64,000 nt of DNA from Aquisalimonas sp. 2447 (lineage in GTDB: Bacteria; Pseudomonadota; Gammaproteobacteria; Nitrococcales; Aquisalimonadaceae), in assembly GCF_012044895.1 (NCBI RefSeq), contig NZ_CP050695.1, forward strand, positions 3,006,501-3,070,500, given 5' to 3'. Both the position numbers and the translations under genes were made by a program. The notes beneath the pieces were generated by a model, which did not search any database, had not been told where the DNA came from, and saw nothing but the letters and a program-made list of their open reading frames with translations. Position 1 is the first letter of the stretch. Every line of letters starts with the position of its first letter. Shown here piece after piece: positions 19,990 to 28,585 of this stretch.

Positions 19990-21483
19990 TCAGAAGGTCG
20001 ACAGTCCGGTGGCTTCCATAAATCGATACTGCCAGTAGCGAAAACGACTCTCCTCCTCGTATTCGCTGTAGGGCAGACTGAACTCCTGGCCGGGGCGATT
20101 GTGCCAACGACCATCGAAGTAACCGGCTGCCTCTTCCATGACGGGAGCGTCCTGCGTGGCCCGGACGCTGACACTGGTTTCCAGGTTGAAATTGTCCAGG
20201 TTGCGCCGGGTGAAATTGGCGGAGCCCGCGATGAATTCACCCCGGCCGTCGTTGCCCCGATGCAGGATGAATTTACTGTGACATTGCTCCCCCCGGGTGT
20301 TGCACCAGCGCACGGGAATGCCGGCCTGGTGCAGCTCATGAGCAACCGGCTGATTCGGGACACCGGCCTTTTCACGACCGAAGGCCCCCTCATTGGGATC
20401 CATCAGCACGCGCACCCGGACCCCGCGCTGATGAGCTGCCAGCAAGGCCTCCACCGTGTCACGCTGGGACAGATAGAAAATGGCCAGATCCACGGACTCA
20501 CCGGCCCGGGAACGCTCCAGCAACGCCAGAATGCCCTCCAGTACCGCCTCCTCGGTAAGGACCTGCACACGCATGTCCGATGCATCCGCCGGGACCGCTT
20601 CTTCTTCCGCCGCGGCCTGTAGCTGATCGAGTTCGGACCAGTCCAGTTCGGGGCGGGAGAATCGGGCCACGGCGCGCTCGGTTGCCAGCAGATCCAGGGC
20701 GGCCTGGCCGGAGAACTCCACAGCGATGTTGCCGTGTGCACTGGAGGCATCATGGGGATTCCCCGAGGTCACCAGTCCCGTCCAGCCAGCCGGCGTGTCG
20801 GCAAACAGGGTTTTCCGGTGATTGGCCTTGAAGTTGAGCAGGGCCAGAATGCTGCGCATGGGAACCGGCTCCTCTCCGACCGGGTTGGGCAGCCACCCAC
20901 TCGGTGAATTCCCAAACCACTGGCAGCAGAGACGCCACAAACCGGACCAGGTCGGGTTGGAGTCACGCAGGGCCGTCAGGCGGGTAACGATCACGTCCAC
21001 ACCGGCCGCTTCCAGGCGCTGCAGATGATCGTTCTCGATGCCGCCATAGAGCGTGTTGATCGGGTCGGTAATGAGGATAACGGGCATGTCCGGCCGCTGC
21101 TCTTTCCGCTGGATCAGTGCATCGGCCACTTCCGCTGACAGCGGGCGCAGATCGGCATCGTCGCTGGCGCCGGCAAAGTCGTTGAAGAGAAACATGTCCA
21201 GGACGATCAGGCGTTCGGCCCCATCAATCAGGGCAAGGATCCGATCGAAGATCTCATGATCCATCTGGCGGCGACCATCCTCATCCAGCCAGGTGTAATC
21301 GGCCAGGAAGCGAACCTCACCGTCGGATCGGGGGGGCATTGCGGCGTTCAGCCCGTCCGGCAACGGCTTGATGGTGTGGTAGACCGCGACGCCCGAATAG
21401 ACGGACACCAACAGCGCCAGTACCAGGAGTCCGATGCGTCGGCACCGCTTGGCCGTCCACTGGCGCCACCCGCTGCGTGTCAT
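19990..21483 (-). CDS. Membrane-anchored phospholipase D family protein
   Basis: 497 residues. One N-terminal membrane helix (IGLLVLALLVSVYSGVAVY) and two PLD domains. The first HKD motif is NHRKTLFAD with TSGNPHD downstream. The second is HSKFILHRGND with GSANFTRRNLDN, where the usual Asp is less clear. The size is near that of cardiolipin synthases, but the layout differs (a single helix and insertions), so phospholipid or phosphodiester chemistry at the membrane is likely and the exact substrate open. It is upstream of the frameshifted hydrolase on the same strand, 283 bases apart. Confidence 0.8.
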   Translation of the reverse strand: MTRSGWRQWTAKRCRRIGLLVLALLVSVYSGVAVYHTIKPLPDGLNAAMPPRSDGEVRFLADYTWLDEDGRRQMDHEIFDRILALIDGAERLIVLDMFLFNDFAGASDDADLRPLSAEVADALIQRKEQRPDMPVILITDPINTLYGGIENDHLQRLEAAGVDVIVTRLTALRDSNPTWSGLWRLCCQWFGNSPSGWLPNPVGEEPVPMRSILALLNFKANHRKTLFADTPAGWTGLVTSGNPHDASSAHGNIAVEFSGQAALDLLATERAVARFSRPELDWSELDQLQAAAEEEAVPADASDMRVQVLTEEAVLEGILALLERSRAGESVDLAIFYLSQRDTVEALLAAHQRGVRVRVLMDPNEGAFGREKAGVPNQPVAHELHQAGIPVRWCNTRGEQCHSKFILHRGNDGRGEFIAGSANFTRRNLDNFNLETSVSVRATQDAPVMEEAAGYFDGRWHNRPGQEFSLPYSEYEEESRFRYWQYRFMEATGLSTF

Positions 21484-21733
21484 CGTCGACCCATCCGTCC
21501 CGACTGCTCATGGTGAGCTTCATTGTAGGCGAGTCAGGCCGGTGAGCACAGCGCTCGCCTGCATCAGCCCCCGCGCCCCGACCCGGGAACGACGTTGGCG
21601 CTTTGGCAAGGAAGACTCCGACCGGATCCGGCAACACTTCCGGGGGTTGCCGCGGGAGCTTTTCCCTCAACCATCGGGGTCCGCTATGCTGGTTGCCGAT
21701 CGCGGGACACGATAGGGCAACGGAGGCGAGCGC

Positions 21734-23764
21734 ATGACCGCAGGGAGTGACACGAGCACGGGTACCGCTCGGGGCGACGCACCGGTATTCCTGGTGTTCA
21801 AGGACGGCAGAATGGGCGAGCAACTTGCCGGCAGACTGCGGGACTTCGGCCTGCGCACCCGCCACGCGGTCAACCTGGACGTCTTCCGCAACGCTGCCGC
21901 GGCAACACCACCCAGCGCAGTGGTGCTGGACGATGAGCTCCTGCCCGACGACGCCACCTCCGCGGTGCTGGAGGATATCCATGCAAGCGGGCGATGCGGC
22001 CCGGCGCCGTTGGTCGTCGTGGGCCGGAATGACGGCGTTGAACAGCGTCTGCGGGCCGTACGTGCCGGCGCGCAGGCCTGGTTCACACGCCCCTTCAACC
22101 CCTCCGTCCTCGCCCACCGGCTCCATCAGCTGCGTGGACTGGGCGCGGCCGAGCACCTGCACGCACTGCTGGTGGACGATACCGGCGCCCTCGCTGACAC
22201 CGGCGCCAGCCTTCAAACCGGCGGCATGACCACCACCGTTCTGGACGACCCCATGCGGCTGCTGGATCAAGTGCGTGCCAACCGACCGGACATACTCCTG
22301 GTCTCGGGGGATCTGGCCGCGGTGGACGCTGCGGAACTGATGCAAATGCTGCGGCAGGACAGCCGGCATTACGGCCTGCCGGCCCTGATTCTCACCGCCG
22401 GCGACAAGCGACGTTTCGATGGCCTGGCCGCCCGCGCCGGGATCGACGGTGTCGTCGGGCTGCCGGTACCCGCTACGGACCTCACGGCGATTGTCCGCAG
22501 CCGGCTGGAGCGTGTGGCCGGGCTGCAGTCCAGCGCCCGCTACCTGGCACGCCGCGATCCGGACACGGGCCTGGACAGCCCCGGTCATGTGCTGGAGGAG
22601 CTCCGGCAGGCACTGGCGCTGAGCCGCGGCAACGAACAGCGCACCACCTTGCTCTATCTGCAGGTGGAGGCGGCGGAGGCTGCCGCCGGCCGGGACCCTC
22701 GGGTTCAACGGGCCCTGATGGTCGCCACGGCGCGCAGGTTGCAGATACTGCTCCCCGCCACTGCGCTGGCGGCACGTATTGATGAGGGTGTCTACGCCGC
22801 CCTGCTGTTCGGCGCCGATGCCGCCGAACTGGAGCATCTCACCGCCCGCCTGCAGGAGGCACTGGAGCAGCAGGCACCCGCCACGCGCGCACGCCTCGGG
22901 TTGACCCTGCTGCGCGCGGACCTGAGTAACGCCGACGCAGCCCTGGCACGCGCCCGGGACGCGGCGCTTGCGGGTGACACAGCGGCCGAGCCGGCCACCA
23001 CCGGCGACGCTACGGCAGAAACCATCGACTGGAGCGGTCCTCTCACGAACGCCCTGGACCGGGGGCGCTTCCGGCTGGTGTACCAACCCATCGCCAGCCT
23101 CAGCGGCACCCCCGTTTCCGTATACGAGGTGTTCGTGCGCATGCTCGACGAGCAGGGCGGCGAAGTGCTTCCCCAGGAGTTTCTGCCGGCCGCGCAACGC
23201 CTGGGCCTGACGACACCCCTGGACCGCTGGATCGTTGGTCAGGCGGTGGACGTTCTCGCCAGCCAGGCGCGGCGCGACCACCGACCCATCCTGTTCGTGA
23301 AGCTGTTTCCGGAGACAGTGGCGGACAGCCGTTTCCCCCGCTGGCTCGCGGATCAGTTGCGTGAACAGGGCGTCCCCGGAGATCGCCTGGTATTCCAGCT
23401 CACCCAGGAGGCCGCCGCCACCCATCTCGCCGAGACGGCGGCGCTGATGGATGCATTGCAGCCCCTGGGCTGCGCCCTCGCCCTGGAGCATTACGGCGCG
23501 CGGGCAGACGGCAACAATCTGCTGCAGCGTTTGCCGCTGAAGTACATCAAACTGTCACCGGCGCTGACCCGGGAGATCGGCACGGACCCGACACTGCGCG
23601 CCGACGTGCAGGCCATCACCAGTCAGGCCCGCAGTGCCGGTGTACGCACCGTTGCGGCCTTGGTCCAGGACGCCTCCAGCCTGTCCGTGCTCTGGGGCGC
23701 CGGTGTGGACTACATTCAGGGCTACTTCATGCAGGCGCCCAGCGACGTTTTTGCCGGTGAGTAG
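21734..23764 (+). CDS. Degenerate receiver-receiver-GGDEF-EAL protein (FimX-like layout)
   Basis: 676 residues in four parts. Receiver 1 (about 15-130) keeps an Asp (VVLDDELLP) but lacks the acidic pair and has Arg for Lys (FTRPF). Receiver 2 (about 140-260) keeps the acidic pair (LLVDDTG) but has Ser at the acceptor position. The GGDEF part (about 270-420) reads RIDEGVY at the active site (near 347). The EAL part (about 430-670) has YEVFVR for the EAL motif (near 462), KLF for NLS and EHYG for the DDFG motif (near 585). Catalysis is therefore unlikely; c-di-GMP or protein binding, as in FimX, is possible. GGAGG upstream. The sigma-54 activator starts 12 bases after its stop. Confidence 0.8.
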   Translation: MTAGSDTSTGTARGDAPVFLVFKDGRMGEQLAGRLRDFGLRTRHAVNLDVFRNAAAATPPSAVVLDDELLPDDATSAVLEDIHASGRCGPAPLVVVGRNDGVEQRLRAVRAGAQAWFTRPFNPSVLAHRLHQLRGLGAAEHLHALLVDDTGALADTGASLQTGGMTTTVLDDPMRLLDQVRANRPDILLVSGDLAAVDAAELMQMLRQDSRHYGLPALILTAGDKRRFDGLAARAGIDGVVGLPVPATDLTAIVRSRLERVAGLQSSARYLARRDPDTGLDSPGHVLEELRQALALSRGNEQRTTLLYLQVEAAEAAAGRDPRVQRALMVATARRLQILLPATALAARIDEGVYAALLFGADAAELEHLTARLQEALEQQAPATRARLGLTLLRADLSNADAALARARDAALAGDTAAEPATTGDATAETIDWSGPLTNALDRGRFRLVYQPIASLSGTPVSVYEVFVRMLDEQGGEVLPQEFLPAAQRLGLTTPLDRWIVGQAVDVLASQARRDHRPILFVKLFPETVADSRFPRWLADQLREQGVPGDRLVFQLTQEAAATHLAETAALMDALQPLGCALALEHYGARADGNNLLQRLPLKYIKLSPALTREIGTDPTLRADVQAITSQARSAGVRTVAALVQDASSLSVLWGAGVDYIQGYFMQAPSDVFAGE

Positions 23765-23776
23765 GAAAGTGTAACG

Positions 23777-25201
23777 ATGACGGGCATGGAACCGGCCGAA
23801 TCATTCCGTGACCCCGCCATGGGCGTGACGCGGGAACTCATGAAGGCACTGCTGCCCCACCTGGAGCAGGCCAGTGCCGGCGCCATCGCCGTGGACGCCG
23901 ACGGCCGCATCAGCTGGATCAACCCCAGCTACGCACGCCTGATCGGTGAACCGCCGGAGCAGCTTGTGGGACGGCCAGTGCGCGAGGTCATCCCCAACAC
24001 CCGCATGCCGGAGACGGTCCGGACCGGGCAGCCGAAATTGCTGGACATCATGGAATTCCGGGACCAGCAGCTGGTGGTGACGCGGCTGCCGGTGGTCGAC
24101 GGCGGCCGCGTCATCGGGGCGTTGGCGTTCGTGGTGTACGACGATCTCCAGCCCCTGGCGCCACTCATGGGCAAGTACCGCCGGCTCCAGGAAGACCTGG
24201 CAGCCGCCCGCCGGGCGCTGGCCCGTCGCTCGGCGCGTTACAGCCTGTCGGATTTCGTCGGCGCCAGCTCGGCGGCACTGGAGGTCAAGCGCCGGGCCCG
24301 GCTTGCGGCCGGCCGTGAAACTCCGGTCCTGCTGCTGGGGGAGACGGGCACCGGCAAGGAGATCCTGGCGCAGGCGATCCACAGCGCCTCGGCCCGGGCG
24401 AATCGCCCTTTCGTTGGCGTCAACCTGGCGGCCATCCCCGAGAACCTGTTGGAGGCCGAGTTCTTCGGCGTCGCACCGGGCGCTTACACCGGCGCCGGCG
24501 AGCGGGCCCGGGAAGGGAAGTTCCAGCTCGCCCACGGCGGCACCCTGTTCCTGGACGAGATCGGTGACATGCCCCTGGCGCTGCAGGCCAAGCTGTTGCG
24601 AGTGCTGGAAGAGCAGGAAGTGGAGCCCCTGGGGTCCAACACCGTCCATCCGGTGGATGTGCGGATCATTGCCGCCACCAGTCGCGACATGGACGCCATG
24701 CTCCGCGACGGCACCTTCCGCTCCGACCTCTACTATCGGCTCAACGTCCTGGAGATCCGCGTGCCTCCGCTGCGGGAGCGCCTCAACGATCTGGGGGTGC
24801 TGTGCGAAACCCTACTGGAGGACATCGCCCTGGGGGGCGAACTCCATGCCGAACTCACCGCCGAGGGCCTCGCCGTACTGCACCAGTATCACTGGCCCGG
24901 AAATATGCGTGAACTCCGCAACGCCCTGGCCCAGGCGCTGACGCTGAACGAGGGCGAACAGGCACTGTCCGCGGCGGACATGGCAGCGGTACTACCGGAG
25001 CCCACGTACCACCGTCGCGGGACGCCCTCCACGGACGCCCCCGCCGGCCCGGTCAGGCCACTGGCAGAGACGGTGGCCGCCGCGGAGCAGGCAGCGATCG
25101 AGGACGCCCTACGGGCGACGGGCGGAAACCGGAGCCAGGCAGCCCGCATGCTGGGCATCTCCAGGTCCGTGCTCTACGAAAAACTGGCGCGAATGCCCTG
25201 A
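23777..25201 (+). CDS. PAS-containing sigma-54-dependent activator (HbcR-like)
   Basis: 474 residues. PAS domain (about 25-130; AIAVDADGRISWINPSYARL), AAA+ domain with Walker A GETGTGKE (near 187) and Walker B LFLDEIGDM, and a C-terminal Fis-type helix-turn-helix (GNRSQAARMLGISRSVLYEK). The sigma-54 contact loop is GAYTGA (near 234) instead of GAFTGA. Enhancer-binding proteins of this build hydrolyse ATP to open sigma-54 promoters. The genes next door, a matching promoter and operators suggest it controls 3-hydroxybutyrate use, as HbcR does in Pseudomonas aeruginosa. Its stop codon lies inside the first operator. Confidence 0.9.
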   Translation: MTGMEPAESFRDPAMGVTRELMKALLPHLEQASAGAIAVDADGRISWINPSYARLIGEPPEQLVGRPVREVIPNTRMPETVRTGQPKLLDIMEFRDQQLVVTRLPVVDGGRVIGALAFVVYDDLQPLAPLMGKYRRLQEDLAAARRALARRSARYSLSDFVGASSAALEVKRRARLAAGRETPVLLLGETGTGKEILAQAIHSASARANRPFVGVNLAAIPENLLEAEFFGVAPGAYTGAGERAREGKFQLAHGGTLFLDEIGDMPLALQAKLLRVLEEQEVEPLGSNTVHPVDVRIIAATSRDMDAMLRDGTFRSDLYYRLNVLEIRVPPLRERLNDLGVLCETLLEDIALGGELHAELTAEGLAVLHQYHWPGNMRELRNALAQALTLNEGEQALSAADMAAVLPEPTYHRRGTPSTDAPAGPVRPLAETVAAAEQAAIEDALRATGGNRSQAARMLGISRSVLYEKLARMP

Positions 25202-25231
25202 ATTCCGGACACATGCCCTGAATTCCGGACA
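25193..25231. repeat. Two tandem operators, 19-bp exact direct repeat
   Basis: The 19-mer ATGCCCTGAATTCCGGACA occurs at 25193-25211 and again at 25213-25231, a 20-bp period. Each contains an imperfect dyad TGCCCT-N6-CGGACA (18 bp) like the better dyad at 25257-25274. The first copy overlaps the stop codon of the activator gene. They look like upstream activating sequences for that activator. Confidence 0.7.
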
Positions 25232-25256
25232 TCCACCGCACAAAAAAGGCAAAGAG

Positions 25257-25274
25257 TGTCCGAAAATACGGACA
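25257..25274. promoter_or_regulatory. Third operator, perfect dyad TGTCCG-N6-CGGACA
   Basis: A perfect inverted repeat with a six-base AT-rich centre, extending one more base pair at each end (25256-25275). It lies 43 bp from the second operator, about four helical turns, and about 90 bp upstream of the -24 element. Confidence 0.7.
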
Positions 25275-25329
25275 CCCACTCGCCACCAGTCCTCCTCGCG
25301 GTGCCGCAGCACACACAGGAACGTCGTTA

Positions 25330-25342
25330 TATCAGCATCTTG
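25330..25342 (+). promoter_or_regulatory. IHF consensus match
   Basis: TATCAGCATCTTG fits WATCARNNNNTTR at every position. It lies between the operators and the -24/-12 promoter, where IHF normally bends DNA for sigma-54 activation. Confidence 0.5.
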
Positions 25343-25360
25343 GGGCATCACTCCGGGGCA

Positions 25361-25376
25361 TGGCACGGAGCGTGCT
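25361..25376 (+). promoter_or_regulatory. Sigma-54 (-24/-12) promoter of the dctP operon
   Basis: TGGCACG (25361-25367), four bases, then GTGCT (25372-25376). It matches TGGCACG-N4-TTGCW with one substitution and keeps the invariant GG and GC with the right spacing. The predicted start near 25387 gives a leader of about 90 bases before dctP. Confidence 0.75.
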
Positions 25377-25476
25377 AGGCAGGTATCGAGTCGCTGCATG
25401 GCGACGCCCGTGCAGCGATGCCAGGGCTCGCCGGCACATCCGTGCCGGACGACACAGAATACGCAGGAGGAGAACC

Positions 25477-26583
25477 ATGAAACACTTGACCCGACTCGCC
25501 ATCGGCGGCCTGACCGCCGGCCTCGCTCTTGGCACCATGAGCACCACCGTTCACGCTGATAAGGCGGAATGGACCATGACCACCACCTGGTCCGATTCCA
25601 TCGACCTAATCCAGATCGATCGCCGCTGGGTGGATACGGTGCACCGCATCGCCGGAGACGATATCGAGATCGACTTCCGTGCGGGCGGCAGCCTGATGCC
25701 TGCCGGCGAGGTGTTCGATGCCACGGAGACGGGCAGCATTGACGCCTCGGGGGACTGGCCGGGCTACTGGGCGGGCCGGGACACCGCCTTCTCGCCCCTG
25801 GCCACCCACACCATGCTGTTCAATGCCGTTGACTACCTCAACTGGATCTTCGAGTGGGGTGGTTGGGATATCTATCAGGAGATCTACGGCGAGTACGACA
25901 TGGTGTATCTGCCTTACGGCATCACCAACAACGAGTCCGGCTTCATGGGCCGCACCAAGATCGAGTCCATCGACGATCTGGACGGCATGCGCCTGCGCCT
26001 GGCCGGCCGTGACCAGGGCCGGGTTCTGGAGCGCCTCGGTGGCTCCCAGGTCACCCTGGCCGGTGACGAGATCTACCAGGCGGTGGAACGCGGCGTGGTG
26101 GACGGCGCCGAGTTCTCCACCCCGGGCGTGGACTACAAGATCGGCTTCCACGAGATCGTGGACTACTGGGCCACACCGGGCTGGCACCAGTCCGCCAGTG
26201 TCTTCGGCGTGATGATCAACAAGGATTCCTGGGACGCCCTGCCCGAACAGACCCAGGAGGCACTGAAGGTCGCCGCGGAGGCCACCATGGCCTGGTCCAT
26301 CGCCTGGTCCGAGCGCGGTTCCATGGAGGGCACCGAGGGCTTCCAGGAGGCCGGTGTCGAGATCAGCCAGATGCCGGAAGAGGAACTGGAGCGGGTGCAG
26401 CAGGTGACCAACGAGGTCATCGTCGAGGGCGCCTGTGAAAACCCGCTGCATGCCAAGGTGTACCATTCCCAGATCAGCTATCTGGAGGAGTACGCCACCT
26501 GGCGGGATCTGTCCGTGCCGTTCAACATGAGCCGCACCATGGACAGCCTCCCCGACCTCGACGCCATCGAGGAATGCCTGTAA
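25477..26583 (+). CDS. dctP: TRAP transporter substrate-binding protein DctP
   Basis: 368 residues with a Sec signal peptide (MKHLTRLAIGGLTAGLALGT, cleavage likely after VHA). The mature part has the DctP fold with MRLRLAGRDQGRVLERLGGS, where the central Arg usually binds the substrate carboxylate, and VERGVVDGAEFSTPGVDYKIGF. It delivers a carboxylate-bearing substrate to DctQM in the periplasm. The neighbouring genes suggest 3-hydroxybutyrate or a related acid. The ATG at 25477 has GGAGG upstream; a longer open frame exists but carries no signal peptide. Confidence 0.9.
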   Translation: MKHLTRLAIGGLTAGLALGTMSTTVHADKAEWTMTTTWSDSIDLIQIDRRWVDTVHRIAGDDIEIDFRAGGSLMPAGEVFDATETGSIDASGDWPGYWAGRDTAFSPLATHTMLFNAVDYLNWIFEWGGWDIYQEIYGEYDMVYLPYGITNNESGFMGRTKIESIDDLDGMRLRLAGRDQGRVLERLGGSQVTLAGDEIYQAVERGVVDGAEFSTPGVDYKIGFHEIVDYWATPGWHQSASVFGVMINKDSWDALPEQTQEALKVAAEATMAWSIAWSERGSMEGTEGFQEAGVEISQMPEEELERVQQVTNEVIVEGACENPLHAKVYHSQISYLEEYATWRDLSVPFNMSRTMDSLPDLDAIEECL

Positions 26584-26649
26584 CGCCTGCCAGGGCGTAG
26601 GGTGACTCTCGTGGCACGGGCCGCGGTGACCATCCTCATCAGGTAGTCC

Positions 26650-26676
26650 GGCGTGGCCGCGGCAAGCGGCCACGCC
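26650..26676 (+). other. Intercistronic hairpin between dctP and dctQ
   Basis: A perfect 11-bp GC-rich stem (26650-26660 with 26666-26676) and a five-base loop, with no T-run. It sits in the 123-base dctP-dctQ gap. Such hairpins often protect the binding-protein part of the message so that DctP outnumbers the permease. Confidence 0.6.
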
Positions 26677-26706
26677 TCCTCGTCTGCGACTCGGGGGCCC
26701 AGGCTC

Positions 26707-27201
26707 ATGCTTCTCGTCAGCCGTTACATCGATTTCTTCAATGACTGGTTCGGGCGCATCGTCGCGCCCCTGATCGCGGCGATCGCGATCGTCGTTGTCT
26801 ACGACATTACTCTGCGGTTCTTCATCGGCCGCCCCAGCGACTGGGCGTTCGAAGTCACCAAGCAACTCTACGCCGCCCACTTCATGCTGCTGGGGGCCTA
26901 TGCGCTGTTCCATCGCGCCCACGTCGAAGTGGACGTGATCAAGAACCTCTTCTCGCGCAAAGCTCGGGCAATCCTGGACATTCTGGGTTATCTGTTCTTC
27001 TTTGCCCCGTTCATCTGGATCTATCTCGAGTTCAGCTGGGGCTACGCCATGCGCTCCTGGAACCGCGGCGAGACCACGTCGGGCATCGTCGCTATCCCGG
27101 TGTATCCCGTGAAGATGCTCATGGTGATCACCGGCGCTCTGTTGCTGCTGCAGGCAGTCTCCATTGTTCTCAAGGCCATCCAGCAGTTGCGGGAGGAGTA
27201 A
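26707..27201 (+). CDS. dctQ: TRAP transporter small permease DctQ
   Basis: 164 residues and four membrane helices. It starts with LLVSRYIDFFNDWFGRIVAP and contains AFEVTKQLYAAHFMLLGAYALFHRAHVEVD, which is typical of DctQ. It forms the permease with DctM. The ATG at 26707 is used; an in-frame upstream GTG lies within the hairpin region. The dctM start follows the stop by three bases. Confidence 0.92.
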   Translation: MLLVSRYIDFFNDWFGRIVAPLIAAIAIVVVYDITLRFFIGRPSDWAFEVTKQLYAAHFMLLGAYALFHRAHVEVDVIKNLFSRKARAILDILGYLFFFAPFIWIYLEFSWGYAMRSWNRGETTSGIVAIPVYPVKMLMVITGALLLLQAVSIVLKAIQQLREE

Positions 27202-27204
27202 TTC

Positions 27205-28530
27205 ATGGGTCCTGAGCTGCTTACACTGTTCATGTTTCTCGGGCTGCTGATCGGCCTGTTCATGGGCCATCCCCTGCCCTTTGTTCTCGGCGGCATTGCG
27301 GTCCTGGCGGCGTTCTTCGGCCCCGGCCCACAGGTTTTCGGCACCATCGTGGGCAACATCTTCGGCCGGGTCATGGACAACTATGTGCTGGTTGCCATAC
27401 CGCTATTCATCCTCATGGCGCGTTTCCTGAACGACTCCGGAGTCACGGAGCGGATGTTCGAGGTCATGCGCCTGCTGTTCGGTCGGGTGCGCGGCGGCCT
27501 CGCCCTCACGGTCGTGGTGGTTTCGGTGCTGCTGGCGGCGACCACCGGCATCGTGGGTGCATCCATCGCCGTCATGGGGCTCATTGCCCTGTCGCCGATG
27601 CTCAAGTACGGCTACAACAAGTCACTGAGCTCCGGTGTGATCATGGCCAGCGGCAGCCTGGGCATTCTGATTCCGCCGAGCATCATGCTGGTGCTCATGG
27701 CCAGTTATTCACCGGTCTCCGTGGGCAAGCTGTTTGCCGGCGCCCTGATTCCCGGGCTCATCCTGGGCACGCTCTACGCCATCTATGTGGCCGTGCTGTG
27801 CTGGTTCCGGCCGGAGTACGGCCCACCGGTCGGGGCGGAGGAGCGCGCAGAGACCAGCACCGGGCGACTCATCTGGCTTCTGATCAAGTACGTGGCACCG
27901 CCCATGGTCCTGATCGTCGGCGTGCTCGGCGCGCTGTTCACAGGCTTTGCCACCGCCACCGAGGCCTCGGCCATCGGTGCGCTGCTGGCCTTCCTGCTGT
28001 TCCTGATCTTCGGTGACCGGTCCATCCGCACCTGCTTCAACACGTTCATGGAAGCGGGCAAGACCACCGCCATGGTGGTGTTCGTGATCGTGGGTGCCAC
28101 GGCGTTTACCGGCGTCTTCTCCCGCGGCGGCGGCATGCAGTTCGTCCAGCAGGTGATGCTGGGTGCGCCGGGCGGCGAGATCGGCATTCTCATCCTGATG
28201 CTGTTCATCGTGTTCCTGCTGGGCATGTTCCTGGACTGGACCGGTATCGTGCTGCTGAGCTTCCCGATCATGCTGCCGGTGGTACAGGCCATGGAGATCG
28301 ACGTGCTGTGGTTCATCGTCATGAACGCCGTCATTCTGCAAACGTCGTTCCTGACGCCGCCGTTCGGCTATGCCCTGTTCTACCTCAAGGGCGTGGCCCC
28401 GCCGGGGGTGGAGATCCTGGACCTTTACAAGGCGGTGATTCCCTTCTGCATTATCATCGTGCTCACCTGCATCCTGCTGGCACTGTTCCCGGGGCTGATC
28501 ACGGGACTGCCCCAGGCGTTGCTGGGATGA
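27205..28530 (+). CDS. dctM: TRAP transporter large permease DctM
   Basis: 441 residues and about 12 membrane helices with typical DctM stretches: FMGHPLPFVLGGIAVL, ASGSLGILIPPSIMLVLMAS, FLDWTGIVLLSFPIMLPVV and TPPFGYALFYLKGVAPPGV. It is the ion-coupled (usually Na+) transport subunit. GGAG lies upstream of the ATG. A Na+-driven uptake system suits a saline habitat. Confidence 0.94.
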   Translation: MGPELLTLFMFLGLLIGLFMGHPLPFVLGGIAVLAAFFGPGPQVFGTIVGNIFGRVMDNYVLVAIPLFILMARFLNDSGVTERMFEVMRLLFGRVRGGLALTVVVVSVLLAATTGIVGASIAVMGLIALSPMLKYGYNKSLSSGVIMASGSLGILIPPSIMLVLMASYSPVSVGKLFAGALIPGLILGTLYAIYVAVLCWFRPEYGPPVGAEERAETSTGRLIWLLIKYVAPPMVLIVGVLGALFTGFATATEASAIGALLAFLLFLIFGDRSIRTCFNTFMEAGKTTAMVVFVIVGATAFTGVFSRGGGMQFVQQVMLGAPGGEIGILILMLFIVFLLGMFLDWTGIVLLSFPIMLPVVQAMEIDVLWFIVMNAVILQTSFLTPPFGYALFYLKGVAPPGVEILDLYKAVIPFCIIIVLTCILLALFPGLITGLPQALLG

Positions 28531-28585
28531 ATGACGCCGCCCTGACGTGACGGCGGGACACAAATAACGGAGGAGGACGCTCGCG

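Noticed and set aside
21317-23491. 724-codon open frame on the minus strand
   Set aside because: It covers the reverse of the receiver/GGDEF/EAL gene, whose domains are clear; the minus frame has none.
26612-26626. Second TGGCACG sequence, possible sigma-54 promoter before dctQ
   Set aside because: The required GC at -12 is missing (GG at that place).
25606-27270. 554-codon open frame on the minus strand
   Set aside because: Antisense to dctP and dctQ, with His/Gln/Asp-rich non-homologous translation.
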